DNA of 54,713 nucleotides from an uncultured Eubacteriales bacterium (GCA_949289635.1 CASEOS010000010.1:1-54713); one strand, 5' to 3'; shown: positions 1 through 8,185, numbered from the stretch's first letter. Numbers and translations: made by a program. Notes: generated by a model from the sequence alone, not told the origin.

Positions 1-462
1 TATGGCTTCTTTTGATATTTTATTGTCGTTTAGTACTTTAAATATATCCTCTATCTCTTTGGCTTTTCCTAGAGCTAATACACTTAAACATCCTTCTATT
101 GTTTCTTTTGATATTTTATTGTCTTTTAATACTTTAAATATTTTTTCTATCTCTTTGGCTTTTCCTAGAGCTAATACAATTAAACATCCTTCTATTGTTT
201 CTTTTGATATTTTATTGTCTTTTAATACTTTAATTATATCTTCTATCTCTTTAGCTTTTCCTAGAGCTAATATACTTAAGCACTTTTCTATCGATTCCCT
301 AGATATACCATTATTCAATAATATTTGCAATATTGTATCAATTTTATCTTTGTTTCCATTTTTTAATAAAGTTTTTATTTTTTTATTCAATATTCTATCA
401 ATTTGTTTTTCATCAAATTGATATTTTTGTAAGACTTCTCTTAATTCTTGTTTTGTTATCAT
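1..462 (-). CDS. Tandem helical-repeat protein (partial, runs off left edge)
   Basis: The 154 visible residues run from an ATG with an upstream GAGGA site to the window edge, with no stop. The first 52 or so residues are charged and helical (MITKQELREVLQKYQFDEKQ...). Then come 32-residue units starting near residues 53, 85, 117 and 149. Each reads roughly ISKETIEGC followed by LSVLALGKAKEIE, then a second helix. Adjacent copies are almost identical at DNA level (96-nt period), so the array expanded recently by duplication. The unit looks like two short helices. It resembles mTERF-like or, more loosely, TALE-like nucleic-acid-binding repeats, but that is inference from pattern only. It lies 23 nt downstream of miaB on the same strand and is probably cotranscribed. 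Function unknown. Confidence 0.7.
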   Translation of the reverse strand, partial: MITKQELREVLQKYQFDEKQIDRILNKKIKTLLKNGNKDKIDTILQILLNNGISRESIEKCLSILALGKAKEIEDIIKVLKDNKISKETIEGCLIVLALGKAKEIEKIFKVLKDNKISKETIEGCLSVLALGKAKEIEDIFKVLNDNKISKEAI

Positions 463-485
463 TTTTCTAAATCCTCAATTTTTAT

Positions 486-1898
486 TTATATACTTCCTTT
501 TAAGTACCATATATGTTCTGATACAATTTTTAGTTCAATCATCTGATTAATTAAACTTTTGTCTCCTTCGAAGATAACCACTTTATTGTTATCAGTCCTT
601 CCAGTTAGCGTCTTTTCATTATTCTTACTCGTTCCTTCAACCAATACTTTTTGAATCGTTCCTACATATTTTTGATTATTTTCTTCAATTTGACTTTCTA
701 CTAAGGCTTTTAATCTATCAAAACGTTTATGTTTGATTTCTTCTGAAATTTGATTTTCCATTTTATCTCCTGGTGTTCCTACTCTTCTGGAATAAATAAA
801 CATATACACTTGTTCAAATCTTACTTTTCTTACCACATCTAACGTATCTTCAAATTCTTCTTCTGTTTCTCCTGGGAATCCTACAATAATGTCTGTTGAT
901 AATGTTAGATTTGGTATTTTTGCTTTCATCTTATCTACTAGATTTAAATATTGTTTTTTTGTATATTTTCGATTCATTTCTTTTAATACTTTTGTATTTC
1001 CAGATTGTAATGGTAAATGTATTAATTTACATACTTTATCACAGCTAGCAATTGCTTCAATCACATCATCTGTAAAATCTTTAGGATGTGGTGAAACAAA
1101 TCGAATTCTTTCTATTCCCTCTATTTTATTAATGGCTTTTAATAATGTAGCAAAAGAATGAACACCTTCATATTCCTCAAATGGTATGCCTTTTTCTTTT
1201 TCTACACGTAAATATGAATTGACATTTTGCCCTAATAATGTAATTTCTTTATATCCTTGTTTTGCTAATTCCTGTACTTCTTTGATAATTGCTTTTGGCT
1301 CTCTACTTCTTTCTCTTCCCCTTACATAAGGTACAATACAATAGGTGCAAAAATTATTACAACCATTCATAATCGTAACAGATGCTTTGATATCACTATC
1401 TCGTTTAATTGGTAGTCCTTCATATATCTCTCCATCAATGTCTAAAATATCTTCTTGTTTTTTCTTTTCCATTAATGCCTTGTATAAATCTTCTGGGAAA
1501 CGATATAATGTATGTGTTCCAAATATGATATCAACAAAAGGATAACTTTCTTTGATTTTATCAGTTATATGTTTTTCTTGCATCATACAGCCACCAATTG
1601 CAATAATGGTTCCTCTTTCTTCTTTTACACGTTTTAATTCTCCCAATTTTCCAAATAACTTGTCTTCTGCATTTTCTCTTACACAACAGGTATTAAATAA
1701 GTTTAAATCAGCTTCTTGAAATTCATCTGTTTTGCTATATCCCATCTTTTCTAACATACCACAAAGTTTTTCTGAATCATTTTCATTTAGTTGACAACCC
1801 ATTGTTAAAATATGATATTTTAATGTTTTTCCTTGATGTAATTCTTTTACTTTTTCTATATATTCTTCTTGTCTTTTTACTTCTTTTATTGTATCCAC
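486..1898 (-). CDS. miaB: MiaB, tRNA-2-methylthio-N6-dimethylallyladenosine synthase
   Basis: Radical SAM methylthiotransferase that adds the 2-methylthio group to i6A37 in tRNAs reading UNN codons. The N-terminal UPF0004 domain has the auxiliary-cluster cysteines C35, C71 and C104 with the MiaB spacing of 36 and 33. The radical SAM cluster motif is C180-x3-C184-x2-C187 (NGCNNFCTYC). A TRAM RNA-binding domain occupies about the last 65 residues. At 470 residues it is full length. The start is GTG: GGAGGT lies 6 nt upstream, whereas the nearby ATG is out of frame. It is followed closely by the repeat-protein gene. The alternative in this family is MtaB, but the length and motif context favour MiaB. 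Confidence 0.95.
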   Translation of the reverse strand: MDTIKEVKRQEEYIEKVKELHQGKTLKYHILTMGCQLNENDSEKLCGMLEKMGYSKTDEFQEADLNLFNTCCVRENAEDKLFGKLGELKRVKEERGTIIAIGGCMMQEKHITDKIKESYPFVDIIFGTHTLYRFPEDLYKALMEKKKQEDILDIDGEIYEGLPIKRDSDIKASVTIMNGCNNFCTYCIVPYVRGRERSREPKAIIKEVQELAKQGYKEITLLGQNVNSYLRVEKEKGIPFEEYEGVHSFATLLKAINKIEGIERIRFVSPHPKDFTDDVIEAIASCDKVCKLIHLPLQSGNTKVLKEMNRKYTKKQYLNLVDKMKAKIPNLTLSTDIIVGFPGETEEEFEDTLDVVRKVRFEQVYMFIYSRRVGTPGDKMENQISEEIKHKRFDRLKALVESQIEENNQKYVGTIQKVLVEGTSKNNEKTLTGRTDNNKVVIFEGDKSLINQMIELKIVSEHIWYLKGSI

Positions 1899-2031
1899 AT
1901 CAATACCTCCATCATCTGCATATTTTATTATATTTTGGGGATTTTTGCAAGAAATTTAATAGTAAAATCTTTTTTTATCTTTGTTTTAATGGTATAATAT
2001 ATAAAAAGGCATACAAAGGAGGATTTTAAAT

Positions 2032-2700
2032 ATGAATGACTTTCGTACTTTATTAAAAACAAAAACTTCTAAAAGAATTGGCCGTTCTAATGTGATTGAA
2101 CTATATAGACAAGCCAAAAAAGCAAATAGAAGTATTACACTCACAGAATTACAAACTTTAAATATTGAATATTTGCAAGCAAATAATACGAGAAAAAAAA
2201 TAAATTCTACTTTACTTACTTTATGGGGAATGCTTGATATGAAATCTTATATAGATGCTATATTTGGTAATACGATAAATCCATATTTTTTGACTACAAA
2301 AGAATTGCTTTCTATAAAGGCTTTACCAGAATATACCGATTTATCTGATGAAGCAAGACTTTTAAACTTATTAGATATCAAATATATTAAAAGTTTTGAA
2401 TTAGAAGGTGTTTCATTTAGTAACGTTTTTTTAGTAACGTATGAAATTGCAGATAAAAATAATAATTTTAGACCATATGTAACCCTTTTAACACTTAATG
2501 CAGATAATCAATTTATTGAATTTGGTTATGGCTATGATACTAATGATAATGGAAATGTAGAGCTATTCCTATCTTCTTATAATTATTTGGTTTATTTAAC
2601 ACCCAAAGGTTCGATTCATTCTCCTTTGTCTGGCAAAATGACAAAATTAAAAATTCAAGATATCTTAACTTCTCAAGAAGTTGCAAAATTATATAAATAA
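2032..2700 (+). CDS. Hypothetical protein, 222 aa
   Basis: Not recognised. The start is an ATG preceded by AAAGGAGG with about 8 nt spacing, and a TATAAT box lies at 1993-1998. The first 70 residues are basic and helical; the remainder alternates beta-like hydrophobic stretches with charged loops (FLVTYEIADKNNNFRPYVTL, FIEFGYGYDTNDNG). There is no signal peptide and no membrane segment, so it is probably cytosolic. The gene is monocistronic: divergent from miaB and closed by a strong terminator at 2705-2735. Its well-formed expression signals argue that it is a real gene, but nothing in the sequence or context assigns a role. Confidence 0.75.
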   Translation: MNDFRTLLKTKTSKRIGRSNVIELYRQAKKANRSITLTELQTLNIEYLQANNTRKKINSTLLTLWGMLDMKSYIDAIFGNTINPYFLTTKELLSIKALPEYTDLSDEARLLNLLDIKYIKSFELEGVSFSNVFLVTYEIADKNNNFRPYVTLLTLNADNQFIEFGYGYDTNDNGNVELFLSSYNYLVYLTPKGSIHSPLSGKMTKLKIQDILTSQEVAKLYK

Positions 2701-2704
2701 AATT

Positions 2705-2735
2705 AAACCACTCCCGAAAATTAGGAGTGGTTTTT
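2705..2735 (+). terminator. Rho-independent terminator after the 222-aa gene
   Basis: A 10-bp stem AAACCACTCC/GGAGTGGTTT closes a 9-nt loop and ends in a T run. It starts 5 nt after the stop codon. Confidence 0.9.
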
Positions 2736-2771
2736 AAATAAAGTATTTATAAAATATACATTCGCATTTCA

Positions 2772-2800
2772 AAAAAATAAAAGTAGAGTTTTTCTACTTT
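2772..2800 (-). terminator. Rho-independent terminator after rpmE
   Basis: On the minus strand AAAGTAG pairs with CTACTTT around an A-rich loop and runs into a T-rich tail (TTTATTTTTTT). It lies just past the rpmE stop. Confidence 0.8.
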
Positions 2801-2805
2801 CATTT

Positions 2806-3006
2806 CTATGCAAGTCCATATTTTTTCTTGAATCTGTCTGCTCTACCACCAGCTGTTTCTTGTCTTAAGTTTCCTGTCCAGAATGGATGGCATTTAGAAC
2901 ATATATCTACTTTGATATCTTTTTTTGTTGAACCAACTTCTAAAACATTACCACATGCACATGTGATTGTTGTTTGGTTATAGTTTGGATGTATTCCTTC
3001 TTTCAT
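2806..3006 (-). CDS. rpmE: 50S ribosomal protein L31, zinc-binding type
   Basis: Small basic component of the large ribosomal subunit. At 66 residues it matches the family length. The zinc-binding form is shown by the C16-x-C18 and C36-x2-C39 pairs (ITCACGN and [12 protein letters not shown]). The conserved end [12 protein letters not shown] is intact. An AGAGGTG site precedes the ATG. It is transcribed alone and ends at its own terminator. The cysteine-free L31B paralogue used under zinc limitation is not present in this window. Confidence 0.96.
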   Translation of the reverse strand: MKEGIHPNYNQTTITCACGNVLEVGSTKKDIKVDICSKCHPFWTGNLRQETAGGRADRFKKKYGLA

Positions 3007-3085
3007 TGATTGTTCACCTCTTTCTTAAACTCAAAATAATCTGACTGTTTTTAATCATAACATATTTTTTTATATTTTTCAAGAC

Positions 3086-3265
3086 CTAATTTGTGTTATT
3101 TTCATTATTATTGGTTTCATTTTGTTGTTGGTCATATATATATTGTGCAGATGACAACATTTCACTGTTTAGTGAAAGTTTATGCACTAATTTACTCATA
3201 ATATTAAATACACAAGCTACTATTAAAATAACCATTCCAATTTTTTTCCAATATTTAGCAAGCAT
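3086..3265 (-). CDS. Small single-span membrane protein, 59 aa
   Basis: Not recognised. The ATG at 3265 is preferred because AAGGAAAGGAAG lies just upstream; an in-frame start 9 codons earlier would overlap that site. The protein starts MLAKYWKKIG, then has one hydrophobic span (about residues 10-24, MVILIVACVFNIM) and a polar tail rich in Asn and Gln. The positive N-terminus suggests a membrane anchor with the tail outside. It lies between rpmE and the divergent VanW gene with no obvious partner. It could be a real small protein or fortuitous, but the ribosome binding site supports translation. Confidence 0.5.
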   Translation of the reverse strand: MLAKYWKKIGMVILIVACVFNIMSKLVHKLSLNSEMLSSAQYIYDQQQNETNNNENNTN

Positions 3266-3367
3266 ATGTTTTCTTCCTTTCCTTAATATCATATATAATT
3301 ATATATATTTTTTCATAAATTGTCAATAATTTTTAAAGTTTTGGTTACAATAAACTTGGTGATTTGA

Positions 3368-4072
3368 ATGAATAAAAAATTAGGAATCTTTATTATTATT
3401 GGATTACTTGTATTAATTGGAATTGGTATCTATTTTTATGCCCGAAATACCAATATAAATAACGAGCAATCAAATTATAATGCAAATAAAACTTCAACAG
3501 AAGATAACACCTCTAATGAACAAAATACATCTAATAATGAAACTACTAATGAAACAAAAAATACCACTTCTGAAAACATCACTAATACAGATAATACGCC
3601 TAAAATAGTAGAAGAACAGCTTTCTGCATTTTCTACGAAAATTTATTCTAATGATGCGAATCGAACAAAAAATATGGAAATTACCACTTCTACTTTAGAT
3701 GGAACCATTGTAAAAAACGGAGAAACATTTTCTTTTTGTAATACAGTAGGGCCTGCTACAAGTAGTAAAGGCTATTTAGAAGCAGATATTTATGATCATA
3801 ATGGGAACAAGAAAAAAGGTTATGGTGGTGGTAATTGTCAAGTTAGCAGTACCTTGTATAATGCTGTATTAGAAGTGTCAGGTTTAACAATCATTGAAAG
3901 ACATCCACATAGTAATCATGTTCCTTATGTACCAGATGGTAAAGATGCAGCTGTTGCTTATGGTAGTTATGATTTCCAATTTCGAAATGATACCGGAAAT
4001 GATATAAAAATTTTATCTTCTGTTACAGAAGGCTTAGTTAATGTTACCTTAATGAGCTTAAAAACGCAATAA
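3368..4072 (+). CDS. Membrane-anchored VanW family protein
   Basis: An N-terminal membrane span (about residues 5-24) is followed by a 60-residue Asn/Thr-rich linker, as expected for crossing the cell wall. The VanW domain spans about residues 88-234 and carries NGETFSFCNTVGP, the glycine-rich GGGNCQVSSTLYNAVL, and the HPHSNHVPYVP histidine cluster. VanW proteins occur in some vancomycin-resistance loci and widely in Clostridia; their biochemical role is not settled. This gene is not beside resistance genes, so a housekeeping cell-surface role is more likely. GGTGAT precedes the ATG. The stop codon is followed within 5 nt by a REP-like palindrome. Confidence 0.85.
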   Translation: MNKKLGIFIIIGLLVLIGIGIYFYARNTNINNEQSNYNANKTSTEDNTSNEQNTSNNETTNETKNTTSENITNTDNTPKIVEEQLSAFSTKIYSNDANRTKNMEITTSTLDGTIVKNGETFSFCNTVGPATSSKGYLEADIYDHNGNKKKGYGGGNCQVSSTLYNAVLEVSGLTIIERHPHSNHVPYVPDGKDAAVAYGSYDFQFRNDTGNDIKILSSVTEGLVNVTLMSLKTQ

Positions 4073-4075
4073 TGG

Positions 4076-4169
4076 ATTTGGGACAATTTGGGACGTTTCT
4101 TTTTGGACATTTTTTTACTTACAATAAAAATTAAAATAATTGTCCAAAAAGAAACGTCCCAAATGGACA
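4076..4169. repeat. REP-like palindromic element, family 1 (paired copy)
   Basis: Two arms, TGGGACGTTTCTTTTTGGAC(A) at 4089-4109 and its exact complement at 4141-4161, form a perfect 21-bp inverted repeat around a 31-nt AT-rich loop. The same core recurs near 10352, 36110, 44607 and 53073. The pattern resembles REP/RAYT-mobilised palindromes; no RAYT gene lies in this window. Confidence 0.85.
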
Positions 4170-4211
4170 TAAATTTTGTTTTTCTTTAATATCATTTTAA
4201 AAGGTGATATT

Positions 4212-5724
4212 TTGAGAAAAACAAAATTATTTTTTATTAATGGTATTATTTTAACACTAACTGCTCTTGCCATGCGTGGTATTGGATTAATTTTTAATAT
4301 ATATGTAGCAAATAAAGTGGGTTCTGAAGCAATCGGTATCTTTAGCTTAATTATGTCTGTTTATAATTTTGCAATCACAGTTGCCACTTCTGGAATTGGT
4401 ATTGCTTGTACTTGTATTGTTTCTGAAGAATTTGCAAAAGGAAATTATATTAATGGTATCAAAGCCGTAAAAACTTCTATCATTTTTGCTATATTATTAG
4501 GAGTCTTTTCTTCTATTCTTGTTGTCCTATTTGCCCCTATTATTTCTGCTACATGGTTAAAAAATATGGTATCAAGAATTCCACTTTTACTAATTTCACT
4601 TGGCTTACCATTGATTTCTGTTTCTTCTGTGATTGGTGGGTATTTTTCTTCTGTTGAAAAGCCATATAAAAGTGCAATTTCACAAATTTTAGAAACCAGT
4701 GCAAAGATTATCGCTACTATATGTTTCCTATATTTCAATCCTTCAAAAGATGTAGAAACAATATGTATTTCTCTTATTTTAGCTGATGTTATCTCTGAAG
4801 TATTCTCCTTTAGTTTAAACATTATCTTTTATTTGATTGATAGAAGAAAATACATATCTAAAAGAAGTTTACCAGTACAGATGAAGAAAAAGATTTTTAC
4901 GATTGCTTTTCCTATTAGTATCACTTCTTGCATCCGTTCTGGACTTTCTTCTTTAAAACAATTTTTGATTCCCATTCGATTAGAATTATCTGGTATTTCT
5001 TATTCTTTAGCTGTTTCTAATTATGGATTAATTAGTCGGAATGGTTATGCCTGTCATTATGTTTGCAAATGTTCTCATTGGTTCTTTTAGTGGATTATTG
5101 GTTCCAGAATTTTCGAGATTGCTTACTGGTGGGAATTATAATAGACTGAAAACGGTTTGTGATACCATTTTTAAAGTTACCTTTATTTTTTCTATTTGTG
5201 TAACAGGGATTTTTATTATATTTTCCAATGAAATTAGTCTTATGGTATATCAGTCTATTGAAGCTGGTAAATGGATAAAAATATTATCTCCTCTTATCTT
5301 TTTTATGTATATTGATAATATTATTGACAATATGTTAAAAGGCATTAATGAACAAGTAAGTGTTATGGTTTGTAACATTATTGATTTATTGGTTACGATA
5401 TCCATTATCTTTTTTATTGTTCCGATTATGGGTATGTACGGATACATTTTAAGTATTTTTGTGAGTGAACTTTTAAATTTTACCATTAGTAGTATTCAAT
5501 TAAAGAAAAAAATTAATTATTCTGTGAATTTTAAAAAATTTATTATACGACCTATTTTTGCTTGTCTAGTATCTTACTTATTCATAAAATTATTACCTAT
5601 CACTTTTTCGAATTTCACCTTAAATACAATTATTCAAATTGCTTTTTTTATTCTATTTTATTTGGTTTTTATGATTATATTGGATAAAAAACGTGTTTAT
5701 ATAAATTTTAAAAATTTTTGGTAG
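4212..5724 (+). pseudogene. SpoVB/MurJ-like polysaccharide or lipid flippase, frameshifted
   Basis: A multi-span membrane protein of the MOP flippase superfamily, most like stage V sporulation protein B, which moves lipid-linked cell-wall or spore-cortex precursors. The N-terminal part (GIGLIFNIYVANKVGSEAIG...) breaks after ...AVSNYGLIS. The C-terminal part resumes in the next frame as GMVMPVIMFANVLIGSFSG. One extra C at about 5037 (AGTCGGAATG where AGTGGAATG is expected) accounts for the break; removing it gives about 503 residues, a normal family length. The start is TTG at 4212 with AAGGTGAT upstream. This may be a true mutation or a sequencing error, as the rest of the gene shows no decay. 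Confidence 0.85.
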
Positions 5725-5746
5725 TAAAGATTATTTCCAAAAATGT

Positions 5747-5782
5747 ATTCAGGCAGAAACTCCAAAAAGTTTCTGCCTGAAT
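5747..5782. terminator. Bidirectional terminator-like hairpin
   Basis: A perfect 15-bp inverted repeat, ATTCAGGCAGAAACT/AGTTTCTGCCTGAAT, sits between the converging flippase and coiled-coil genes. The T run is short on both strands, with the minus-strand tail slightly better. Confidence 0.65.
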
Positions 5783-5806
5783 AATTGACAATAAAACACA
5801 TCGCCG

Positions 5807-6136
5807 TCAACGTAATAATTTTTGAACAGTAGCACTAAGTTTCTGCCACTCTTCTATTTCCCGCTCGTTTTCATCAAGAAGCTTTTCTGCGGAAATTACT
5901 GCACATGAAAATATTTCATTCACGCTTTCTTCCTTTCCTCTCACAATTACGGTCTTTGTTTCAAATAATTCCTGTATTCGCTGAATAGACTTATTTTCAA
6001 GTTTCTTTTCTTGAAGAATTTCGTCAATTCGTCCTCTCAATTCAATCAAGACTTTTTTGTCCTGAAACGCAAGTGTTTCTCCTTTTAATGACCGCAATGT
6101 TTCATTAACTTCCTTTAATAAAGCAGCATTACTCAT
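5807..6136 (-). CDS. Hypothetical coiled-coil protein, 109 aa
   Basis: Not recognised. It is a soluble, highly charged, almost wholly helical protein with heptad-like hydrophobics (ELRGRIDEILQEKKLENK; AEKLLDENEREIEEW). A GGAGG site stands 9 nt before the ATG, and a good promoter lies at 6233-6261 with a leader of about 90 nt. Base use is less AT-rich than its neighbours (for example CGCCGTCAACG near the end), a feature shared with the SSB-like gene at 7420-8049. Both may have arrived by transfer from a plasmid or conjugative element, although no mobility gene is nearby. Confidence 0.65.
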   Translation of the reverse strand: MSNAALLKEVNETLRSLKGETLAFQDKKVLIELRGRIDEILQEKKLENKSIQRIQELFETKTVIVRGKEESVNEIFSCAVISAEKLLDENEREIEEWQKLSATVQKLLR

Positions 6137-6232
6137 TTCTTATAACCTCCAAAATTTTTTATTTATTGTCAACGAGTTTCTTGAGCAAACACGAGGTTTG
6201 CAACATATAGCAATTTGCTAAAAAGCCTTTTT

Positions 6233-6261
6233 ATTATACTATATTTTACATAAAATTTCAA
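6233..6261 (-). promoter_or_regulatory. Promoter for the 109-aa coiled-coil gene
   Basis: TTGAAA (6256-6261), a 17-nt spacer and TATAAT (6233-6238) on the minus strand, beginning just past the ftsZ stop codon. Confidence 0.75.
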
Positions 6262-6263
6262 CT

Positions 6264-7253
6264 CTACTCTACACCAGTCGCAATCACTGTAACCACAATT
6301 TTGTCATCTAAAGAATCATCTGTAATCGTTCCAAATACAACATTCGCATCTTCACTAATTAAATCATTGATTTTACCAATTCCATCATTAATTTCGCTTA
6401 ATGCCAATTCAGAGTTTCCTCGAACATTAAAGATAACACCTTTTGCATTATTAATTTTATTTTCTGTAAGAGCATTATCAATCGCTTGATTAACTGCATC
6501 TATCATTCTGCCTTCTCCTTCAGCCTCACCAATTCCCATATATGCCATTCCTTTATATGTTAACATAGTGGTAATATCTGCAAAATCGACATTAATGTCT
6601 CCTACTGATGTAATCAAATCTGTGATACTTTTAATTCCTTGCTCTAATACATTATCAGCTATTTTAAATGCATTAATGACACTCATCTTTTGTCTTCCTG
6701 CAAGTTTTAATAATTTATCATTTGAAATTAGTATTAAACTATTAACATGTTGTCTTAATTTTTCAATTCCTGCATCTGCTCTACTTGACCTTAATCTTCC
6801 TTCAAAAAGAAATGGTTTTGTGACAATTGCAATAGTTTGAATTCCCATTTCTTGTGCAATTTCTGCAACTACTGGGATTGCTCCTGTTCCAGTTCCTCCT
6901 CCCATTCCTGCTGTTAGGAATAATAATTGTGTTCCTGTTAATAATTGTTTAATATCTTCTCTACTTTCTATTGCTGCTTTTTCTCCCATATCAGGATTAG
7001 CTCCTGCACCTAATCCTTTTGTCGTTTCTTTTCCGATTTGTAATACATTTTCCATTTTTGTTTTATTTAACATGGCAAGTTCGGTATTAATAAAGTAAAA
7101 CTCTACATCTTTTACTTTATCTTCTACCATTTGTCTAACGGCATTATTGCCTCCACCACCAATTCCAATGACTTTTATTTTTGGAATCGATGTTCTAATT
7201 TCTCCATATATATTTCCATAATTGTTTCCATATTTATTTTCTATTTGTATCAT
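6264..7253 (-). CDS. ftsZ: FtsZ-family tubulin-like GTPase lacking the C-terminal tail
   Basis: Polymerising GTPase of the division ring. The GTP-binding GGGGNNAV is at residues 32-39, the tubulin signature GMGGGTGTG at about 115-123, and the T7-loop NVDFADI near 220. The protein stops at 329 residues, directly after the globular domain (VVTVIATGVE). It therefore lacks the disordered linker and the conserved peptide that binds FtsA, SepF and ZipA; typical FtsZ is 350-400 residues. No tail is found in other frames downstream. It may be a second FtsZ paralogue rather than the main division protein. Monocistronic, with a consensus promoter at 7301-7329 and GGAAGG before the ATG. Confidence 0.88.
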   Translation of the reverse strand: MIQIENKYGNNYGNIYGEIRTSIPKIKVIGIGGGGNNAVRQMVEDKVKDVEFYFINTELAMLNKTKMENVLQIGKETTKGLGAGANPDMGEKAAIESREDIKQLLTGTQLLFLTAGMGGGTGTGAIPVVAEIAQEMGIQTIAIVTKPFLFEGRLRSSRADAGIEKLRQHVNSLILISNDKLLKLAGRQKMSVINAFKIADNVLEQGIKSITDLITSVGDINVDFADITTMLTYKGMAYMGIGEAEGEGRMIDAVNQAIDNALTENKINNAKGVIFNVRGNSELALSEINDGIGKINDLISEDANVVFGTITDDSLDDKIVVTVIATGVE

Positions 7254-7300
7254 TTTTGTAACCTTCCTTTTCTTATTAACTTTTGTATATATCGCTTAGT

Positions 7301-7329
7301 ATTATATAGTTTCCTTTTAAAATTTTCAA
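7301..7329 (-). promoter_or_regulatory. Promoter for ftsZ
   Basis: Minus strand TTGAAA (7324-7329), 17-nt spacer, TATAAT (7301-7306), about 50 nt before the ftsZ ATG. Confidence 0.8.
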
Positions 7330-7367
7330 TACTACATAAAAAATTTTTAAAATTATAATATCATTAG

Positions 7368-7411
7368 CAAAAAAGGAAGAATAAAGCTTCCCTCTTCCGC
7401 TTTATTCTTCC
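7368..7411 (-). terminator. Rho-independent terminator after the SSB-like gene
   Basis: A 13-bp stem GGAAGAATAAAGC/GCTTTATTCTTCC with an 11-nt loop runs into a T tract on the minus strand. Confidence 0.9.
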
Positions 7412-7419
7412 CTTCTACT

Positions 7420-8049
7420 TTACTCTTCTACAAAAAATGTTCTTTTGATGGAGACTTCATAAGCTACCCTTTTTTCTTTTTCTCCATCTGGGCGTTTTTT
7501 AAAATATTCCCTGCTCTGAATTCTTCCGATTATTCTGATGTAATCACCAGGTTCTAAAGCTGCTGACCACCTTGCAGTTCTATTCCACGCAATACACGGA
7601 ATATAGTCACTTTCACCATCGGGCCGATTTACAGCTACCATCATATCTGTAATCTCTCTTCCCAATGGCGTTTCCCGGTAAAATGTAGGTTTGCATATAT
7701 ATGCATTCAAGCATATATTGTTTTCGTCCATTGCAAATTCACTTGCCAATTCTATTGTGTTAACAAAAAAATATAGTAAAAGGTGTGTATTTCCATCATC
7801 ATCTTTTACATTTTCTGAACGAAACTCTCCTTTTATTTTTACTTTTTTACCTACAGTCATGTCTGGATTAAGGATTTTTTCCGGGATAAGCACATTAATT
7901 ATATCCCTAACACCACTTATCCTCTCTGTTGAGATTCTAGTTGCGCAGAATGCTTCTTCAGCTATTTTTTCAGTTACATAGCTTTGTTCAATAGTACCTA
8001 CAATAAAGGCATCATTGTTTCCAATCCGTGTTTCTTTTGTTTCTTTCAT
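7420..8049 (-). CDS. Single-stranded DNA-binding-like protein with two OB-fold halves
   Basis: The C-terminal half (about residues 108-209) reads like a bacterial SSB or PriB OB fold: an NAYICK-type first strand, then DYIPCIAWNRTAR, GDYIRIIGRIQSREY and a final strand ending in YEVSIKRTFFVEE. The N-terminal half repeats the pattern (AFIVGTIEQSY, FCATRISTERISGVRDII, GKKVKIKGEFRSE), suggesting a tandem duplication; ordinary SSB has one OB fold. There is no acidic SSB tail motif (DDDIPF). It probably binds single-stranded DNA in the cytosol. AGGAGG lies 8 nt before the ATG. Its base composition is less AT-rich than its surroundings, hinting at transfer. Not the housekeeping ssb beside rpsF/rpsR. 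Confidence 0.7.
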   Translation of the reverse strand: MKETKETRIGNNDAFIVGTIEQSYVTEKIAEEAFCATRISTERISGVRDIINVLIPEKILNPDMTVGKKVKIKGEFRSENVKDDDGNTHLLLYFFVNTIELASEFAMDENNICLNAYICKPTFYRETPLGREITDMMVAVNRPDGESDYIPCIAWNRTARWSAALEPGDYIRIIGRIQSREYFKKRPDGEKEKRVAYEVSIKRTFFVEE

Positions 8050-8115
8050 TTTTTATTCCTCCTGATTCTTTTCTTTTGTTTAATGCATTTTTATAGAAGA
8101 TTTTTTCTTTTGTTT

Positions 8116-8136
8116 ATATACTATAATATAGTATAT
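8116..8136. promoter_or_regulatory. Palindrome in the SSB-like gene leader, possible operator
   Basis: Perfect 9-bp arms ATATACTAT/ATAGTATAT around AAT, between the 8186-8214 promoter and the gene. It could be an operator or a second -10 region; the sequence cannot decide. Confidence 0.4.
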
Positions 8137-8185
8137 TTTCTTTGAGAAATAAATTCTCTATTTATTCTGCATAAACAGTAATACT

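Noticed and set aside
1..310. Direct repeats at the left edge considered as a CRISPR array
   Set aside because: The 96-nt units are contiguous, have no unique spacers and are in frame with a coding sequence.
2..421. Plus-strand open frame of 139 codons rich in Phe, Ser and Leu
   Set aside because: It is the antisense shadow of the minus-strand repeat protein, which has a ribosome binding site and sensible composition.
3967..4170. Minus-strand reading starting MSIWDVSFWT
   Set aside because: It is the translation of the REP-like palindrome plus antisense of the VanW gene end.
5030..5045. Programmed frameshifting in the flippase or the carboxypeptidase
   Set aside because: Neither site has a slippery heptamer with a downstream stimulator, and the families are not known to use it.
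5807..8049. A mobile element carrying the coiled-coil and SSB-like genes
   Set aside because: FtsZ lies between them and no integrase, transposase, relaxase or attachment repeat is seen; only composition hints at transfer.
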